Source: Plutella xylostella
Lineage: Eukaryota > Arthropoda > Insecta > Lepidoptera > Plutellidae
Reading direction: 5' to 3'
Assembly: GCF_932276165.1 (NCBI RefSeq)
Contig: NC_064012.1
Coordinates: forward strand, 10,299,501-10,363,500
DNA: 64,000 nt
In this document: one piece after another, positions 39,697 through 51,882 of the stretch
How the letters are laid out: each line of letters starts with the position of its first letter
How positions within the stretch are numbered: position 1 is the first letter of the stretch
Notes under the pieces: generated by a model
What the model was told of the DNA's origin: nothing
Database searches by the model: none
The model's input: only the letters and a program-made list of their open reading frames with translations
Position numbers and translations under genes: made by a program

Positions 39697-39834
39697 GGCT
39701 TAGGGCTTGTACACAAAACTGCATTGCGACGTCGCATCGTCAAAATCTGCGATTGTTTTAGCAGTTTTTCAGGGCAAATGCTTGATTACAGTCACAGATG
39801 ATGCGAAGTCGCAACGCAGTACAAGCCCTAAGTC
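39697..39834. mobile_element. MITE with ACTTAGGGCTTGTAC ends
   Basis: ACTTAGGGCTTAGGGCTTGTAC at the left and GTACAAGCCCTAAGT at the right; inner arms CTGCATTGCGACGTCGCATC and GATGCGAAGTCGCAACGCAG. 138 bp, no coding content. Confidence 0.88.
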
Positions 39835-40214
39835 ATATATAGTAGAATATTATTACGTAAAGAATTTATAAAAAAAAACAATATCGAAAGATATAATTTA
39901 ATAGGTAGTTAAGGTTCGTAACCCAAAAGTTAATATTGAATACACTCGGTCAAATGGTATAAACGTAGGTATAAATGGATTAAAAATATACATATTATAT
40001 AGGCCTTACATATTTCTCCGAGATCATAGGAATCATCACTTTTTCATCATTAATACTGAATTAAGCAAAATAAATTTAAAATACAACAAACACAAAACCT
40101 CAAACTTAAAAAAAATTAAAAAGACATAGTAATATATTCGCTTATCCTTGTTAGATACGCAAATGTATTCCTACTGCCATTAACAGTTAAATTTCCATAG
40201 AGGCATAAATCTAC
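39835..40214. other. AT-rich DNA, nothing seen
   Basis: No gene, RNA or repeat recognised. Confidence 0.5.
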
Positions 40215-40455
40215 AGAGGTAAGGGCAGGTGGTTCTGGTTTACCTACAACTATGCATGCGCCTGCATTCACCGGTACACTCCGTTCCATAATTCAATACA
40301 ACCCACTTGCCTCTTGTACTAATTTGCTCCCTCGCGCGGTAGGCACAGGTGAATTTCTGCACCAACTTATCATTAGTTTTGCAGGCATATTGCCATTTAT
40401 ATAGGTCACAAGTAACGCCTGAGAGCAAAGTAAATATCTGTTTTTGTTAAGCGTG
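40215..40455 (-). mobile_element. SINE body, inverted, mimicking an exon
   Basis: On the minus strand the sequence follows the SINE at 17204 block by block: ACAGATATTT, CTCTCAGG, AAATGGCAATA, GTGCAG.AA.T.CACCT, TGCCTACC.CGC.AGGGAG and ATTAGTACAAG. It also happens to read as a 62-codon cysteine-rich frame bounded by AG and GT, which I reject as a gene. Confidence 0.75.
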
Positions 40456-42559
40456 GATATTACAGTTTGTAAGCTTTATATTTATTTCTCTATATCCCCT
40501 TTAAATAATAACATGCATCAAATACTTAGGTAAATATTAAAGTTTTGATTCGGAATAAACATTCGAAAAGGTTCATTCGAAATAAACATTTTCCTAAAAA
40601 TAGATAAAACATCTAATTCTTTACTGCTATATCAAAATACCTACTAGCTTTTTTAATGATCTTAAAACCAAAATTCTGTTTATTTGTAAAAAGATCAATG
40701 ACGATAATTAATCAAGTATCAAACAAACGATGAACGGTCACTTCACCCCGCGCTGAAGTGTACGGCAGCATTGCATAATATTCACATAAATCAGATAGGA
40801 ATTAATTATTTATTGCTTTCAGCTGTACATGCATGCATAATATGCATATGTATGCCGCTTCAGTGTTCATGTTGTGATAATGTTCTTAATTTAGGGGAAA
40901 TACGTACCTATACTTACTGCCCAAAAGCGAATGTAACCTATAATATATAGATTTACACGATTATTTTTATGCCCGTTTTTCAACCATATTCTGACGAGGA
41001 TCAGGCAGGGTATCATGCATAACCCTGGCATAACTTAGGGAAGGTCTGTTCTTTGGAGGTACACAATAAGGGCAAAAAAATATTTGGCCGTTCGTCTCCT
41101 CACAATATTTTAAAATAAAAATATTGTGTGCTAACAAAACATAAGGCATTCATTGATAGTCACAGTCCCGCCAACGAAACTAGTATGTATTCTTCTTTAT
41201 TTCACATCTGAAGTCCCCTGAGAGGAGCTTTAGATACTACGACCGTGTTCATATACCTACTGTAGTTAAAATCCACAACCATGGGCATACCTACATCCTA
41301 ATATTTTGTGTATTATTGCTGGAGAAGCCTCCTCCAGGCCTGGATTAAATATTCCTCTTGTACACATTTGGCAGGCGGTGTAACTCTAAACATTCAAGTT
41401 TGAATTTCATTTTTAAACCATTCATTAATTTACATAGTAGTGAACGAAGTACATTACACTCAAGCTAGTGCCAGCACTATTACAAAACAGGCTCGTTCTC
41501 TCTGACATATAAATATCAATTTGAGGGTAATTTCACAAAACATGGCGTGTTCGCCTTCATTTGTTTGTAGTTACACGATTTTTGCATCTCGTTTGTAAAT
41601 CGGTTTGTTTTCTTGGCTAACAATTTGTTTTATTGTTGGAATTTGACTTGAGTGCGGACGTAACTTTTAAATTTAAAGTAGTTCTGAGGTACAACGCTGA
41701 AATGTGCAGTGTGTTTGTAAAAACTCTTGTTCTTTTGAAGGTAACCTACTGCTGTCTTTGTGTGAAAACTGTATAGGTACTTGCATGTGAAACTATTGGA
41801 AAAAAATAATTACATTTTACCATAGCAAAATAATGTTCCTTACCTACCTTAGCACAGCACCAACTAAATTAACTATATTAATATTAGTGTAATATCTAGT
41901 ACAATTTACTGCTGGTCTGCTGTCCTGATATACCTATAGTATGCGACACACCACAATCTTATGCTAAAGACGCCATTAATTAATAAAAGATGGTGCACGT
42001 GGGAGGGGCTAATTAGCGCTATTATCGTTTTCCCAATTCTGGGACCGTACTATTTAGCTAGTTTGTCATCGACACACTATATCACTATTGCCGAAACACT
42101 AGCAGGACAGTAATTAATGGAGAAGTACAGTAGTGCAAGGTGAAGGCCGCCGGCCGCGGTCCAGGCGGATATTCTTTTTGTCGCATATAATAAGGTAATG
42201 TCGTGGTTTCCTGCCAGTTAACTGGCGCGAGCCAATCCAGCGGAGCGGTACTGTGGCCGGCACGTCCAGGTATGCCATTGTGCGCTTTATTATGTATGTC
42301 CAGGTATGCCATTGCTTCCAAGCATTCCATTGTGCGCTTTATTTACAATGCTGTAGGTACCACTTTTAGAGTGGAGTTAAGGATTTCAATTATTGAGTTT
42401 GATAAAAGTATATTTTTAAATAGATGGGAACACAGGTCATGATGTAGTTGGATGGACATAAATAGTAACCAGAGTTATAAGGCTATTGCCTGTCTATGAT
42501 GTATAAATGTAAACTAAATATTTCCGAAGCGTCACTACTAAATTAATACACGAGACAGA
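40456..42559. other. Intergenic, no gene seen
   Basis: Mostly AT-rich. Around 42130-42345 the composition is mixed and TGTCCAGGTATGCCATTG is directly repeated (42264 and 42298 areas), followed each time by TGTGCGCTTTAT. No exon supported. Confidence 0.45.
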
Positions 42560-42972
42560 AAAATCAGGACAGCAAACAGCTACGACCGCGGTCTAAACCA
42601 GCCCGCTCTGCCCCGCCAGGACCGACCAAAAAAGCGCAGCGCACAAAAAAGGCGGACGTGTAACAAACAGTACATTGTCGAAGTAAGCAGTAAATATAAA
42701 TTGGTTACGCGACACATTTCCCGTGGGCCGGATGGAGTCAATTTGACCGAAGCGCGGCCGCCGCTGTCGCTCGCCGCTCGCCCGCCGCGCCGCCCATCCG
42801 CGCACCTCGCCACTTCTTTATCTTCTATTTATTTATTTCCCATACCTACAAAGGTGCTCAAGAATACGCGTGTGACCAATTAACTCACCTAAGTACCTAA
42901 TGTGTGTGACTTACAAGTGCCTCGTTCCCACAATGTTCAGTGCAATTATGAAGTGACGCGTTAAGTGTTGCG
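42560..42972 (+). promoter_or_regulatory. CpG-rich promoter and 5' leader of gene 2
   Basis: 42570-42810 is CpG-rich (GCGGCCGCCGCTGTCGCTCG, CCCGCCGCGCCGCCC). It is followed by a leader with an upstream ORF of 18 codons (42900-42956, MCVTYKCLVPTMFSAIMK then TGA), with an internal ATG in the same frame, 16 bases before the main start. Such a uORF would be expected to reduce translation of the main frame; this is inference. Confidence 0.5.
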
Positions 42973-43049
42973 ATGCCTCAGGTGTCTTCGAGCAAGGATA
43001 TGAGCGATGAGGCGAAGCGGCCGCGGAGGAAACGGGTGTCCGATATGAG
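42973..43049 (+). CDS. Gene 2 exon 1: start codon and basic stretch
   Basis: MPQVSSSKDMSDEAKRPRRK then RVSDM and two bases of the next codon; donor AG|GTAACG. Short but phase-matched to 44130 and preceded by a CpG-rich leader. Confidence 0.6.
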
Positions 43050-46000
43050 GTAACGGCTGTGACGTTTAAGAGACGGATAGATCAGTAGGAAACGGATACG
43101 AGGCAATGCAATGAAAGACTACCTGTGGGGAAGTGGGGGACAATGCGTTGATGATATTTTCCGTGCAATTTTGTTGCAATGATCTATCTGCATAATATGT
43201 GGATATAATAGATGAATGCTTATAGGTAGTGATTCAATTCAATTAATAAACAATAAAAATACTAACTCTACATCTATCACCACCATAAAGTAGGTGATTC
43301 TGTAAAAAAGATCCAGGCTCGATTCCCCATGTTGGACCATCAATATCTACAGTGTGTTTGTTCAGGACACAGCCGGCTGATTTGATTAAACATGTCCAAA
43401 AAGTTAAATCATTTATGCTTTCGGAGAGAAATCTAAGACAATATTGTGCCTACCTATCTCCAGTAGTGTCGGATATCCATACCATTGGTTTATGAGAGTC
43501 AGGTGGAATAGAAAGAATACAATATTCTTCCTCATAGTCACAGCTTGGTGATCTCAATCATGTAGCCGCGGTAGTCTAAGATTCGTATAAAAAACGCAAA
43601 CTCGTTGGAGATTAGGAAAATAAATATTAAATTAAGGAAATAATATCATACATTTATTTATAAACGTATCGTGGGACGCCAACGACCTTTTGACTAGAAA
43701 TAGTAGTTTACATACATTTAAGTACATACCTACATAATAAATGTATGTAGTTAGAGGTCTTCTAAATCTGTGTTTCAGTTTTCAGTAACTACGGATACGT
43801 TGCACCCGTACGTAGGCACCTATTTGATATTATAAATTGAACAGTAGTAATTCTGAACAATGTTTGTTCTAGAAGATATTTGTAAATAAATAAGTAGGTG
43901 CTTGCCTGACATTGAAGGCATTACTATGTTTAAACAATGGTGGATCATCGAGCTACGCCGCGGCGTAGCGAGTACGAGGCCTTAGCAGATCTTGCGGATG
44001 GTAGAGATTTATATTTCGTGACTCTTTCATATATTCTAATAATAATGAAAACAAACTCATATTATTACCTTTATCAAAATAATTATGTACGCTATAAAAT
44101 ACTCAACGAATGTTCTCCTCATCCCTTAGGGTAGATTTCCGGCGTCTGAAAGCGTCGACCCTGCGCACCAGCGTGAAGGCTGCCATGTATGAAAGCAGCT
44201 GCTCGTACGCTGGAGCCTTGGAGCTGAAGCGGAGCGCCCTGAAGGAGGAGCCCTGGCCGGCAGCCGAGTGGCCGCCTTACCGTCTCCACCAGTCGACCTT
44301 TGAACAACTCAAACAGAGCGTAGAGAAGGCAAAAGCGGCTCTGCAAGACCGCTCGGGCCTCCTCGGGACAGCCACGGCCTTTGGAGACTTCTACGGAGGA
44401 CAGCTGCAAGATGGAGGCGCGCTGGGCTTCGGCCGCGCCGCCAGGACCGACATGGAGACCCTCGGCGTCCTAGATAAAGGAAAATCTTTAGGTGAGTTTT
44501 TCAACGTTTTCTGCCATTATTACCAGTGTCGTTACTTGTATTTATGACTCAATTTAAGCGCCCCCGCACACACATAATAATAATATTCGCAAATATATCA
44601 TAGGTATCCCCTTCTGAATTAACCATTCACGTTATCATCGCAACATGGGAGCCGAGATAGCGCCTCCGCTGTCGCACAAAGAAACATATCTACATAGTTG
44701 ATGTACAACGTATTGCATAACAATAGGGTGGAAGCAAAAATGGTTCATGAGGACAACTCGGCAAAGTAGAAAGTTGAGTGCAGAGGGGGTTTCAGATTAG
44801 GCGATCAGAGGCTGCTCGGTTTAGGTATAAGCGAAGTCAAGGTGGGGAGCACCTTCTATAGTCGCAGATAACAATCGTCGAAGGGAGCGAGCGGGGGCGT
44901 GTGGGATATTTTCCCCGGTTGCCATGGCAACGCTCCCCGCCCACACCCGCCCGCCCCGGCCCGCTCCCTTGAGGCTTAGTAAATGGCGACTCTAGTAGTT
45001 GTGACGTGAAAATAAAATTTTATTATCTCCAGTCAGTTCATTATTTCAAAACTTAACCGGGAGCTGAAAGCGGGTGGCTTTCCGAGATTTAATGAGCACT
45101 CTTTATAAGAAATATTTTCGCTGTTTGAATTTTTATGCCGTCACGTTTCGTGTACCCCGTAATGCTGAAGTTTGGCTTTTGATATCATTTAAACTGAGCG
45201 AAAAGGGAATTCTTTCTTTTTGTCGTACTAAGATATAACTTTAAAAAATAATGCAAAAACATGGCCATAAAAAATTTAATAATTTAAACATTGATCCTGA
45301 AATTCCTTTAAAAATATATTTTTTAATCATTTCTGGGTAGTCCTACTCTTTTTTATCTCCGACGCGCCGACCTTTTATTTATTGTGCCCGGTTTTGTCTA
45401 CGCCCACCTCTGAAGACCCTGAAACATTCACAATAATTCATTAAAATGGGAGTTGGCAGTGAAGAAAGTCCCCATTGTTAGCGAGAGATACTTTTTATGG
45501 AAAAAAGCAAACGGCATCTACCTGTTTGTTCTCATTCCGAATCGTTTTTCATGAAAAAGCTTCAATAGCTTTTATTTTTTAATTTTTGCTACTCTTATTT
45601 TTTATGAACACAGTACGCGGACTGGTTTTTTGTTTTGACCCAATAAAATTAATATTGTTTATAAAAATTAATCTAGGTATAATAAAAGAGGAATCAATAA
45701 GCATAACTTTACATGCAAACACCGATATTAAGACAGGCTATATCAACCGTAAGCTATGAATATGTAGGTACATTCAAAATACCCTCCCCAACTCTACCTT
45801 AGACAATAAATCGCTGAAAAATATTGTCTTTTTTTCTTTTTGCGTAAAATTTACATAATATTCAGATGAGGTCGCCTCGGCACGGGCGGGGCGTAATCTG
45901 GAGTCATTAAGAGGAACGCATTAAAATTTATAAGCCCAGGGGCTTAGTTAAAGAGTTGTTAACATGAAAATGATGGTACGCCCCTCAGCTATTCGGACGC

Positions 46001-48884
46001 TTGCTGGATCGCCGTAATACGGACTGGTTTATTCAGATTTAATTCATTACATTTTGATTCTATTTTTTATGATTATGTGGTCACTGTATGTGTCAAAGTT
46101 ATTTTTATTTTATTTCGGTAATCTTCTAATACTACGCTACGGTATAATTTATGTTATATCCAATGATATTTTGGCTCAGTATAAGGCTGTTTTCACAGAG
46201 GGCCAACCGTTCTCTTGGTGCCATATCGGTTTAGTATGGCTAACCATGTTGACAAACCCTTGTTCAGCTTGTTATGTGATGAAAAAGACTGAGTTTTCTA
46301 GGTTTGAGCTCATTTTCTGAGTTTTGTAGTTTTGGGCTCACTCTACGTAGGTATGTAATTATAGAATTTCACTAAGGGAAATCTTTAAAACCAAAAAACT
46401 CAACACTACTACCACGAAAAACTTTAAACATTGTTTAACAAGTGTTTAAAACTAATTTTGACAGATTTGTAGGCGTTTGACCGAGCAAACTTCTGTTAAA
46501 TACTGTCGTTTTTGTGGTAAGGCCCAAAACGACTCCATAACGTCACAGAGAAATCATCTTAGCTGAAACGAGGCTTAGCTCCTTTAGTGCTTACGATATC
46601 TAGCATAACAATACGCTACAAACCAAAAATGCATATATAAACCTTCTACAACGCAATTCTCAACCCTACAACTAGCAGAACGTTTATGTAAACGCCCTAA
46701 TTAAAACAGTACGATCATTTTATCGCGCGGCGCACTGTCATCAATAACACGGTCGTACTTTAGATCATATCGTGATAAAATATATTCCTATAAATCATAC
46801 TTACAACTGGCCTGATATGCGTATATTGATTTTTTAATGTGTATTGCATACGAAAGGGCTGGCGCTCTGTTGTTTTGCCATTTATATTCATTAGTGGATG
46901 TTGGGCGAGCCCGTGTTTTCGATGCACCTAAGTGAAATTAAAACTGTTTGAACTAAATATTAAAAGGTTAACTAACTTACTTTGATTTTGTTGATAGTTG
47001 GTCTAAGTATTAGATTTTTGCTATTTATATTCGGTAACATGTAACGACAATATGGAATCCTAACATAACGGTATTGTGAAAGCACAATTCCCAGTGTATT
47101 CTTCTTCTTAATAATTTTGCAAAAGATCTATGGTGAAGTATACGTATAAATAAGTAGGAGCTCAAATTCTAGAGGACAAGCTCTTCGAGATTAATCTCGG
47201 TTTACACTGGATTTTTACTATTTTGCCTATAACATTAATTCGAAGATTTTAAGCGGACATTATAGGGGGACTTCAAAGAAAGATACACTCCCGGGCAATG
47301 AAAAAGTTCCATTCAGGAAATCAACTAACTCCTCCTATACGGAAAAAACTAACTAAATTACGCCTTCTAAAATATTTAAGTACATATAATGGTACATCAG
47401 AATATTAGCAACTAAAATCGTAAACATTTTTTTCAAATATCCAATTAAATGTTTTTAAAAAATTAGGCTATTTCGTGTCTGCATTTTGCAAGTGGAACTG
47501 TTTCTTTGCCCGTGAGTGTATAAGTATAACCCGATACTTTAGATTATCTCCATACCAACATAATCGTGCTCAAGGCTAAGAAATATCGTTATCGCTAAAC
47601 GATTTCTGTTCTATAGCTACGAATAAAAAATGATTGCCGAACATTTTTGGTCTACACTCAGGTATCATGCTATCATGAATGAGTCTTAAACGGGCACTGT
47701 CTATAAATGGATATCATCACTTAAGCCCCCACTTCACACCAAGATAGCCATTCGTCTATTATGTACCGTAGCTGGTTATTTATAGGGGTTATTTTGCGAC
47801 GGGTGTTGACTTTTGTATATTTGTGATGAGTCATGTCTGGTGCGGCACCCCGCGGTTTGTGCCTATCAACATTACGACATGGAAGGCGTCGATATAATAT
47901 ATTGTCGATAAACAACGAGTCATTCAAATTGTGTCGGACAAAATATTGGAGAGCTTGAGTAGCTTTGTAGTTCATAGTATGTAGGTGTTCTACGATTTCA
48001 AACCCATGCATTTGTAGCAGTGATTATATTCAGGATGTTAAAAAAATCCACTTTATAAAAAAAAGTGCAAAAGCAACTTAATTTTTTATAATGAGAGGGA
48101 TAATCACAGACCTCTGTGGGGGTAATATATCAATATTGTTAGGTAACATAACTTTACTGAGTCGTTTCAATTATATATTTTTGCACCTATGTAAAAGAAC
48201 ATCAAGTTGATAGTGAGGAAACTGTAGTTTTATTTAAATCGACTTAAAACTGCACTGATTATGATAACCAATAAACAACTAATAAACCTATTAAAAATCC
48301 CCACTCAAGGGCTACTGAACCGTAACGCAAATACCAAACAAACATTATTGCACAATCAGTATAGCAGTGACGCGGGAATAAGTATAAATCGGAACAATAA
48401 AATATGTACCCCGTCCCCGTCGCATTAAATTCATCGCCATTTTAGTTCCCGAGACTGATAATAGATGGCGGCGCCCGCGCATGGTCCAAACACGAGTGGC
48501 GTGTTTGTTATGCTTGCCATTTCATGGGAACGCTACTCAGCACAATGAGAACTTAATTGTCTGATAGAAATACCAGTAATGGCAACTTGTACCCCTCACC
48601 CCTTGGACGTAGCGTGATTTATACTGTCAGTGTGACTACCCGAAAAAATGGTACACTGACATATTTATTTCCAAAAATAAATGACTCTGAGCATATTGCT
48701 TTGGAGATATTGCGAGTTGATGCGTTTGAGCGTGGGAGCTGTTTACTCATTGTTCGGTTGTTAAGTTTTGCAGCACTCACTGGTTTCTTTGTCTCTGCAG
48801 GGAGTGACAAATTATCGAGCAGCCTCGGGAAAGGATACTCTACTCCCACCCTGTCGGACACCCTCCGAGGATCGAAGTGCTCAG
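42973..48884 (+). CDS. Gene 2, unrecognised likely nuclear protein, 5' part (three exons)
   Basis: Join 42973-43049, 44130-44491, 48801-48884; the gene continues beyond. Phases fit exactly (2 then 1), all sites GT-AG. Starting at ATG 42973 (context GCGATGC), the product runs 174 codons: a basic stretch KRPRRKRVSD near residue 16, then RVDFRRLKASTLRTSVKAAM, an EEPWPAAEWPPYRLHQSTFE segment, a predicted helix FEQLKQSVEKAKAALQDRS, AFGDFYGG, and a Ser/Gly-rich tail. No zinc finger, homeobox or other domain is reached. The basic stretch and CpG promoter suggest a nuclear regulator. The second exon is GC-rich with a coding look on one strand only. I cannot name the family. A later exon should start in phase 1; I did not find it. 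Confidence 0.65.
43050..44129. other. Gene 2 intron 1
   Basis: AT-rich; contains a box-B-like AGGCTCGATTCCCCATG near 43315 (SINE remnant) and the GAGCTACGCCGCGGCGTAGC palindrome at 43949. Otherwise nothing seen. Confidence 0.5.
44130..44491 (+). CDS. Gene 2 exon 2
   Basis: Acceptor TCATCCCTTAG, donor G|GTGAGT. It encodes about 120 residues with balanced composition, unlike the AT-rich flanks. The opposite strand also stays open, which is a GC effect. Confidence 0.75.
44492..44639. other. Gene 2 intron 2, first part
   Basis: AT-rich start of the 4.3-kb intron, nothing recognised. Confidence 0.4.
44640..45000 (+). promoter_or_regulatory. GC-rich intronic block with a palindromic X-box-like site
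   Basis: An island of high GC inside an AT-rich intron, with GGAGCGAGCGGGGGCGTGTG and CCGCCCACACCCGCCCGCCC runs (GC/CACC boxes) around GTTGCCATGGCAAC at 44918-44931. That 14-mer is a perfect palindrome and matches the RFX X-box consensus GTNRCC(0-3)RGYAAC. The function as enhancer or promoter is inference. Confidence 0.45.
45001..47283. other. Gene 2 intron 2, middle part
   Basis: AT-rich, with one MITE copy at 46411-46519. The 88-codon frame at 46054-46320 is Phe/Leu/Ile-rich, has no signal of selection that I can see, and is not called. Confidence 0.5.
46411..46519. mobile_element. MITE, CACAAAAACTT family, copy 2
   Basis: ACCACGAAAAACTTTAAACA to TGTCGTTTTTGTGGT; colinear with 23139-23235 but with a short insertion (GGCGTTTGACCGAGCAAAC). 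Confidence 0.75.
47284..47521. mobile_element. MITE, CGGGCAATGAAAAAGTTCCA family, copy 2
   Basis: ATACACTCCCGGGCAATGAA at the left, and TTTCTTTGCCCGTGAGTGTA at the right as the inverse. The interior is more diverged than the 5724 and 63568 copies. Confidence 0.8.
47522..48800. other. Gene 2 intron 2, end
   Basis: Mostly AT-rich; 48440-48540 is GC-richer (TAGATGGCGGCGCCCGCGCA). A frame running from 48557 into exon 3 is intron read-through. Nothing else supported. Confidence 0.45.
48801..48884 (+). CDS. Gene 2 exon 3
   Basis: Acceptor TTTGTCTCTGCAG, donor G|GTAAGT, 84 bases. It reads GSDKLSSSLGKGYSTPTLSD then TLRGSKCS in the phase required by exon 2. Serine/glycine-rich, no motif recognised. 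Confidence 0.7.
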
Positions 48885-51730
48885 GTAAGTTATTGAAAAT
48901 TTACACCCCCACTCAAATGAAATGAAACGAATGAATGCAAATCAAATGTATTAATACAAAAAAAATATTAATATTAATACCTACACACCACACCCACAGA
49001 CATGTTGTTCCAAACCAATATCAGATACTTATACATTTTCAGCAAATGTGGCTTACCGTTCTCTACCTATTCTGTAAGTCGCTATATTTCATAAACAGCA
49101 AGGTAGGCCATTAAATATAGGTCTAGTGAATCTAGTGATATACATAATAACAAGTGAAAGTCAGTAAACAAAAGCCCTGTTTACGTCCGATGGCGTCCGT
49201 TCTCCAATCATGAGCCATTTGCTATACACGGACTTTATGGAGCCTACTTCCCGGCCACGTTATTGATATTGTTGGAGCATGAAATGGAAGAAAGTTACCC
49301 GTTTTTTCTGGCCAACAAGTAGGTATTAGAATTAATCAGAATGTTATGGATAGTTCTATTGTATACTTTGTCTGAGGTAATGAAATAATTGTTTTTAAGA
49401 TTGTGTTTATTTTTAATCTTTTCAATGCACCATACTTCGTAAAAAAAATGTATTATTTATTATTATCGAATAATATATCTATAGGTACTAACCGAAAATA
49501 CCAACAATAATCGTGAACTCCTATAATTGCAACATTTTGCGTAATGTCGACAATGTATTCGAGTGCAGCCCCTCAAAGACGTTCCTCAGTCGAGTTGAAC
49601 TGAGCCGTGAACTCAAAGGTCCGACTCCGATTATCTTGCGATACAGCAGACAAAGGACGAGCGACAATTAAAAGTTGTATTGTCGAGTTTAGTGTGCTCC
49701 ACGACGCGTCACGCTATTTGCGAATTTTCCTTTGACTGATGACGTGATGACATCAAAGGAGATCAGAATAATAGGTGCCTCGCGCCAACGCAAAGGACCG
49801 CTAGAGTATTATATTCCTTCACTATGCCTACTTGAACCCAGTCAGGTCTTTGCTCTGAGCGCATAACCAACTATTTATTTATCTTTGGCATAACTTATTC
49901 GAGGCTGGGTCTATCTATACACCCTTCGGTGTACTTAGTAGGAAAATTAGCGATTATAATCGTTGAGAGTATATTCAGTAAATTAAAGAGGCGGTGGGCT
50001 AGCATTTGAAGCAATACTTCTTTGTTAGCAGTAATTTAACCAGCCTAGCATTATTTTCTGTAGAAACTTAAATCTCGTTTCTCTCTATTCTATTCTAAGT
50101 GCAGCGTGTTGGCAGGTAGACTAAGGATAGTAAAGTTTCCTTCCTTATTCATTAACTATTCATACCTAAAATCTAAATAATCATCAATACCTAATTCACC
50201 AAACACAACAAACAGGATAATTATCGAATTACGCACGCATTGAAAGCACTCCTAGCCACTTGGTACTGCAACATTCAATAAGAATAGCGAAGAGGCACCG
50301 TGTCTAAATGACGCCACGCGACGCAACGCGGTCGTTAATTAAGGGGACTAAGGGCCACCAGGGGACTAACGGCCACCAGGGGACAAAAGGCCAAGGGACA
50401 TAGGGCCGTCATTGCACCAGTGATTGGGGTTGATCGGCTGTACCCCCTTTATACCGCTGGCGTATCGGATTGCGTTGCGTACGCGCAGTGAAGTGGAGGT
50501 ACAGTCACATGACTGCCTCTTCGTCGATTTTAAAGTTGTATTTTAAATTAATTACAAAAGTATTGGAATATAAGTTGCAGCCTATTTATTAATATTTTTA
50601 GAAACTCTATTACATTACATGTTTGTCATCATTGAAGAGAAACTGAACTCGACTGTAAAATAATGACTTATAATATTTGATATTAGACTATTTTTTACTA
50701 ATTCTTATCTCTTCAAATCCCTTTCCCTAAAGATTAATATTCGTGTTAAAATATAACGTGTAAATAAGTTAATATATAAAAAATTAATATTCGACTTTTT
50801 AAACCATGTAATATTTACGAATATCAGCCAGCAGCAGTGAAGTTACTATAGCCTCTCTACATTTCGAAAGTGACTCAAAATTGCGGTGACAACCGTATAG
50901 GAAACTGATTTTTCCCATGGCTTGGGGTTGCGATGATTTTGTTATTATACATTCGGATGACTCAATAAACATTGTTTGTTATCTGTCTTTATGATACGCT
51001 ACTTTTATTAATCAGCTAATGATTGTTCCCATGACAATCGCTTATTCATGGAAAATAAAAGTGTATTTTGTACACCGTAAGTATCTATGAGTACCTACGT
51101 ACTTTATGTTTCTAATCACACTATAAATAAATAAGAAAACAAACTTTTAGAATTATAAAATACACATAACAAAAAAGATTTGAACTCTAAAAGTTTAGGG
51201 CCGTTACGAGAAACCCCTGCCGGATAGTAAAAGTTACAACATCTAAAAATCTAGATTCTTGCCTTCATGTACATACATGCACGCACCAAATCCGCCTACA
51301 CTAAGTTAGGTGACCTAACTTAACAACTTAAAATATTAACAAAAATATCCATGCACTCAAAATAAATGAGGAACGGCTTACAAACGGCTTACGGGTTGTG
51401 ATACCAGCCTCCCCCTATTCTGGTTATCCCGCACTCCATTAGACAGTCAATCATTCTGGCATTCGGTTCCGATGCGGCCGTAACCGGCGGGGTGGGGCGA
51501 GCGCCCGCCGCGATTTGTCACGGAATCGACGATTATGACGTGAGAATTCGATGCCTAATTATCGGGGTGTTTGTTTTGGGATGAACCGAGAATAGGGTAG
51601 ATGCGTGGTAGCTAAGCGTTTGTTTTTATTTTTGGTATAAGGAGTTATTTTTATTGCTGGCTTTTGATTTGTCTTTTAAAACGCGGACTAGGGTGTACCT
51701 CATAGAACTTTGCAGATTCTCGTGGTAGTT
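48885..51730. other. Downstream of gene 2 exon 3, intronic or intergenic
   Basis: AT-rich with two local items: the tandem repeat at 50338-50408 and a GC-rich patch at 51468-51535 (ATGCGGCCGTAACCGGCGGG). No exon in the required phase was recognised. Confidence 0.45.
50338..50408 (+). repeat. Short tandem repeat, GGGGACTAAGGGCCACCA
   Basis: An 18-base unit in about three and a half copies, decaying into GGGGACAAAAGGCCAAGGGA and CATAGGGCC. Confidence 0.8.
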
Positions 51731-51861
51731 GGTACGGTCAGCTGCATTAATAGCTATGCACATAAATTTGTACCACGTCAAACTACCTTAGTATGTTTGA
51801 ATGAATGAATTGTCAGGTTGTGGGTTTGACAAGGTACAAAAGTGTATAGCAGCTGACTATA
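51731..51861. mobile_element. MITE, GTCAGCTGCATAA family, copy 2
   Basis: TACGGTCAGCTGCATTAATA and the inverse TATAGCAGCTGACTATA, with inner TTTGTACCACGTCAAAC and GTTTGACAAGGTACAAAA. Relative of 9683-9826. Confidence 0.75.
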
Positions 51862-51882
51862 TAATGTAGTATACTCTAAGGG

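Noticed and set aside
40240..40428. Cysteine-rich minus-strand exon
   Set aside because: Aligns with the SINE body at 17204-17445, so the frame is probably accidental.
46054..46320. 88-codon hydrophobic frame
   Set aside because: AT-rich codons, no splice context and no recognisable motif inside an intron-sized gap.
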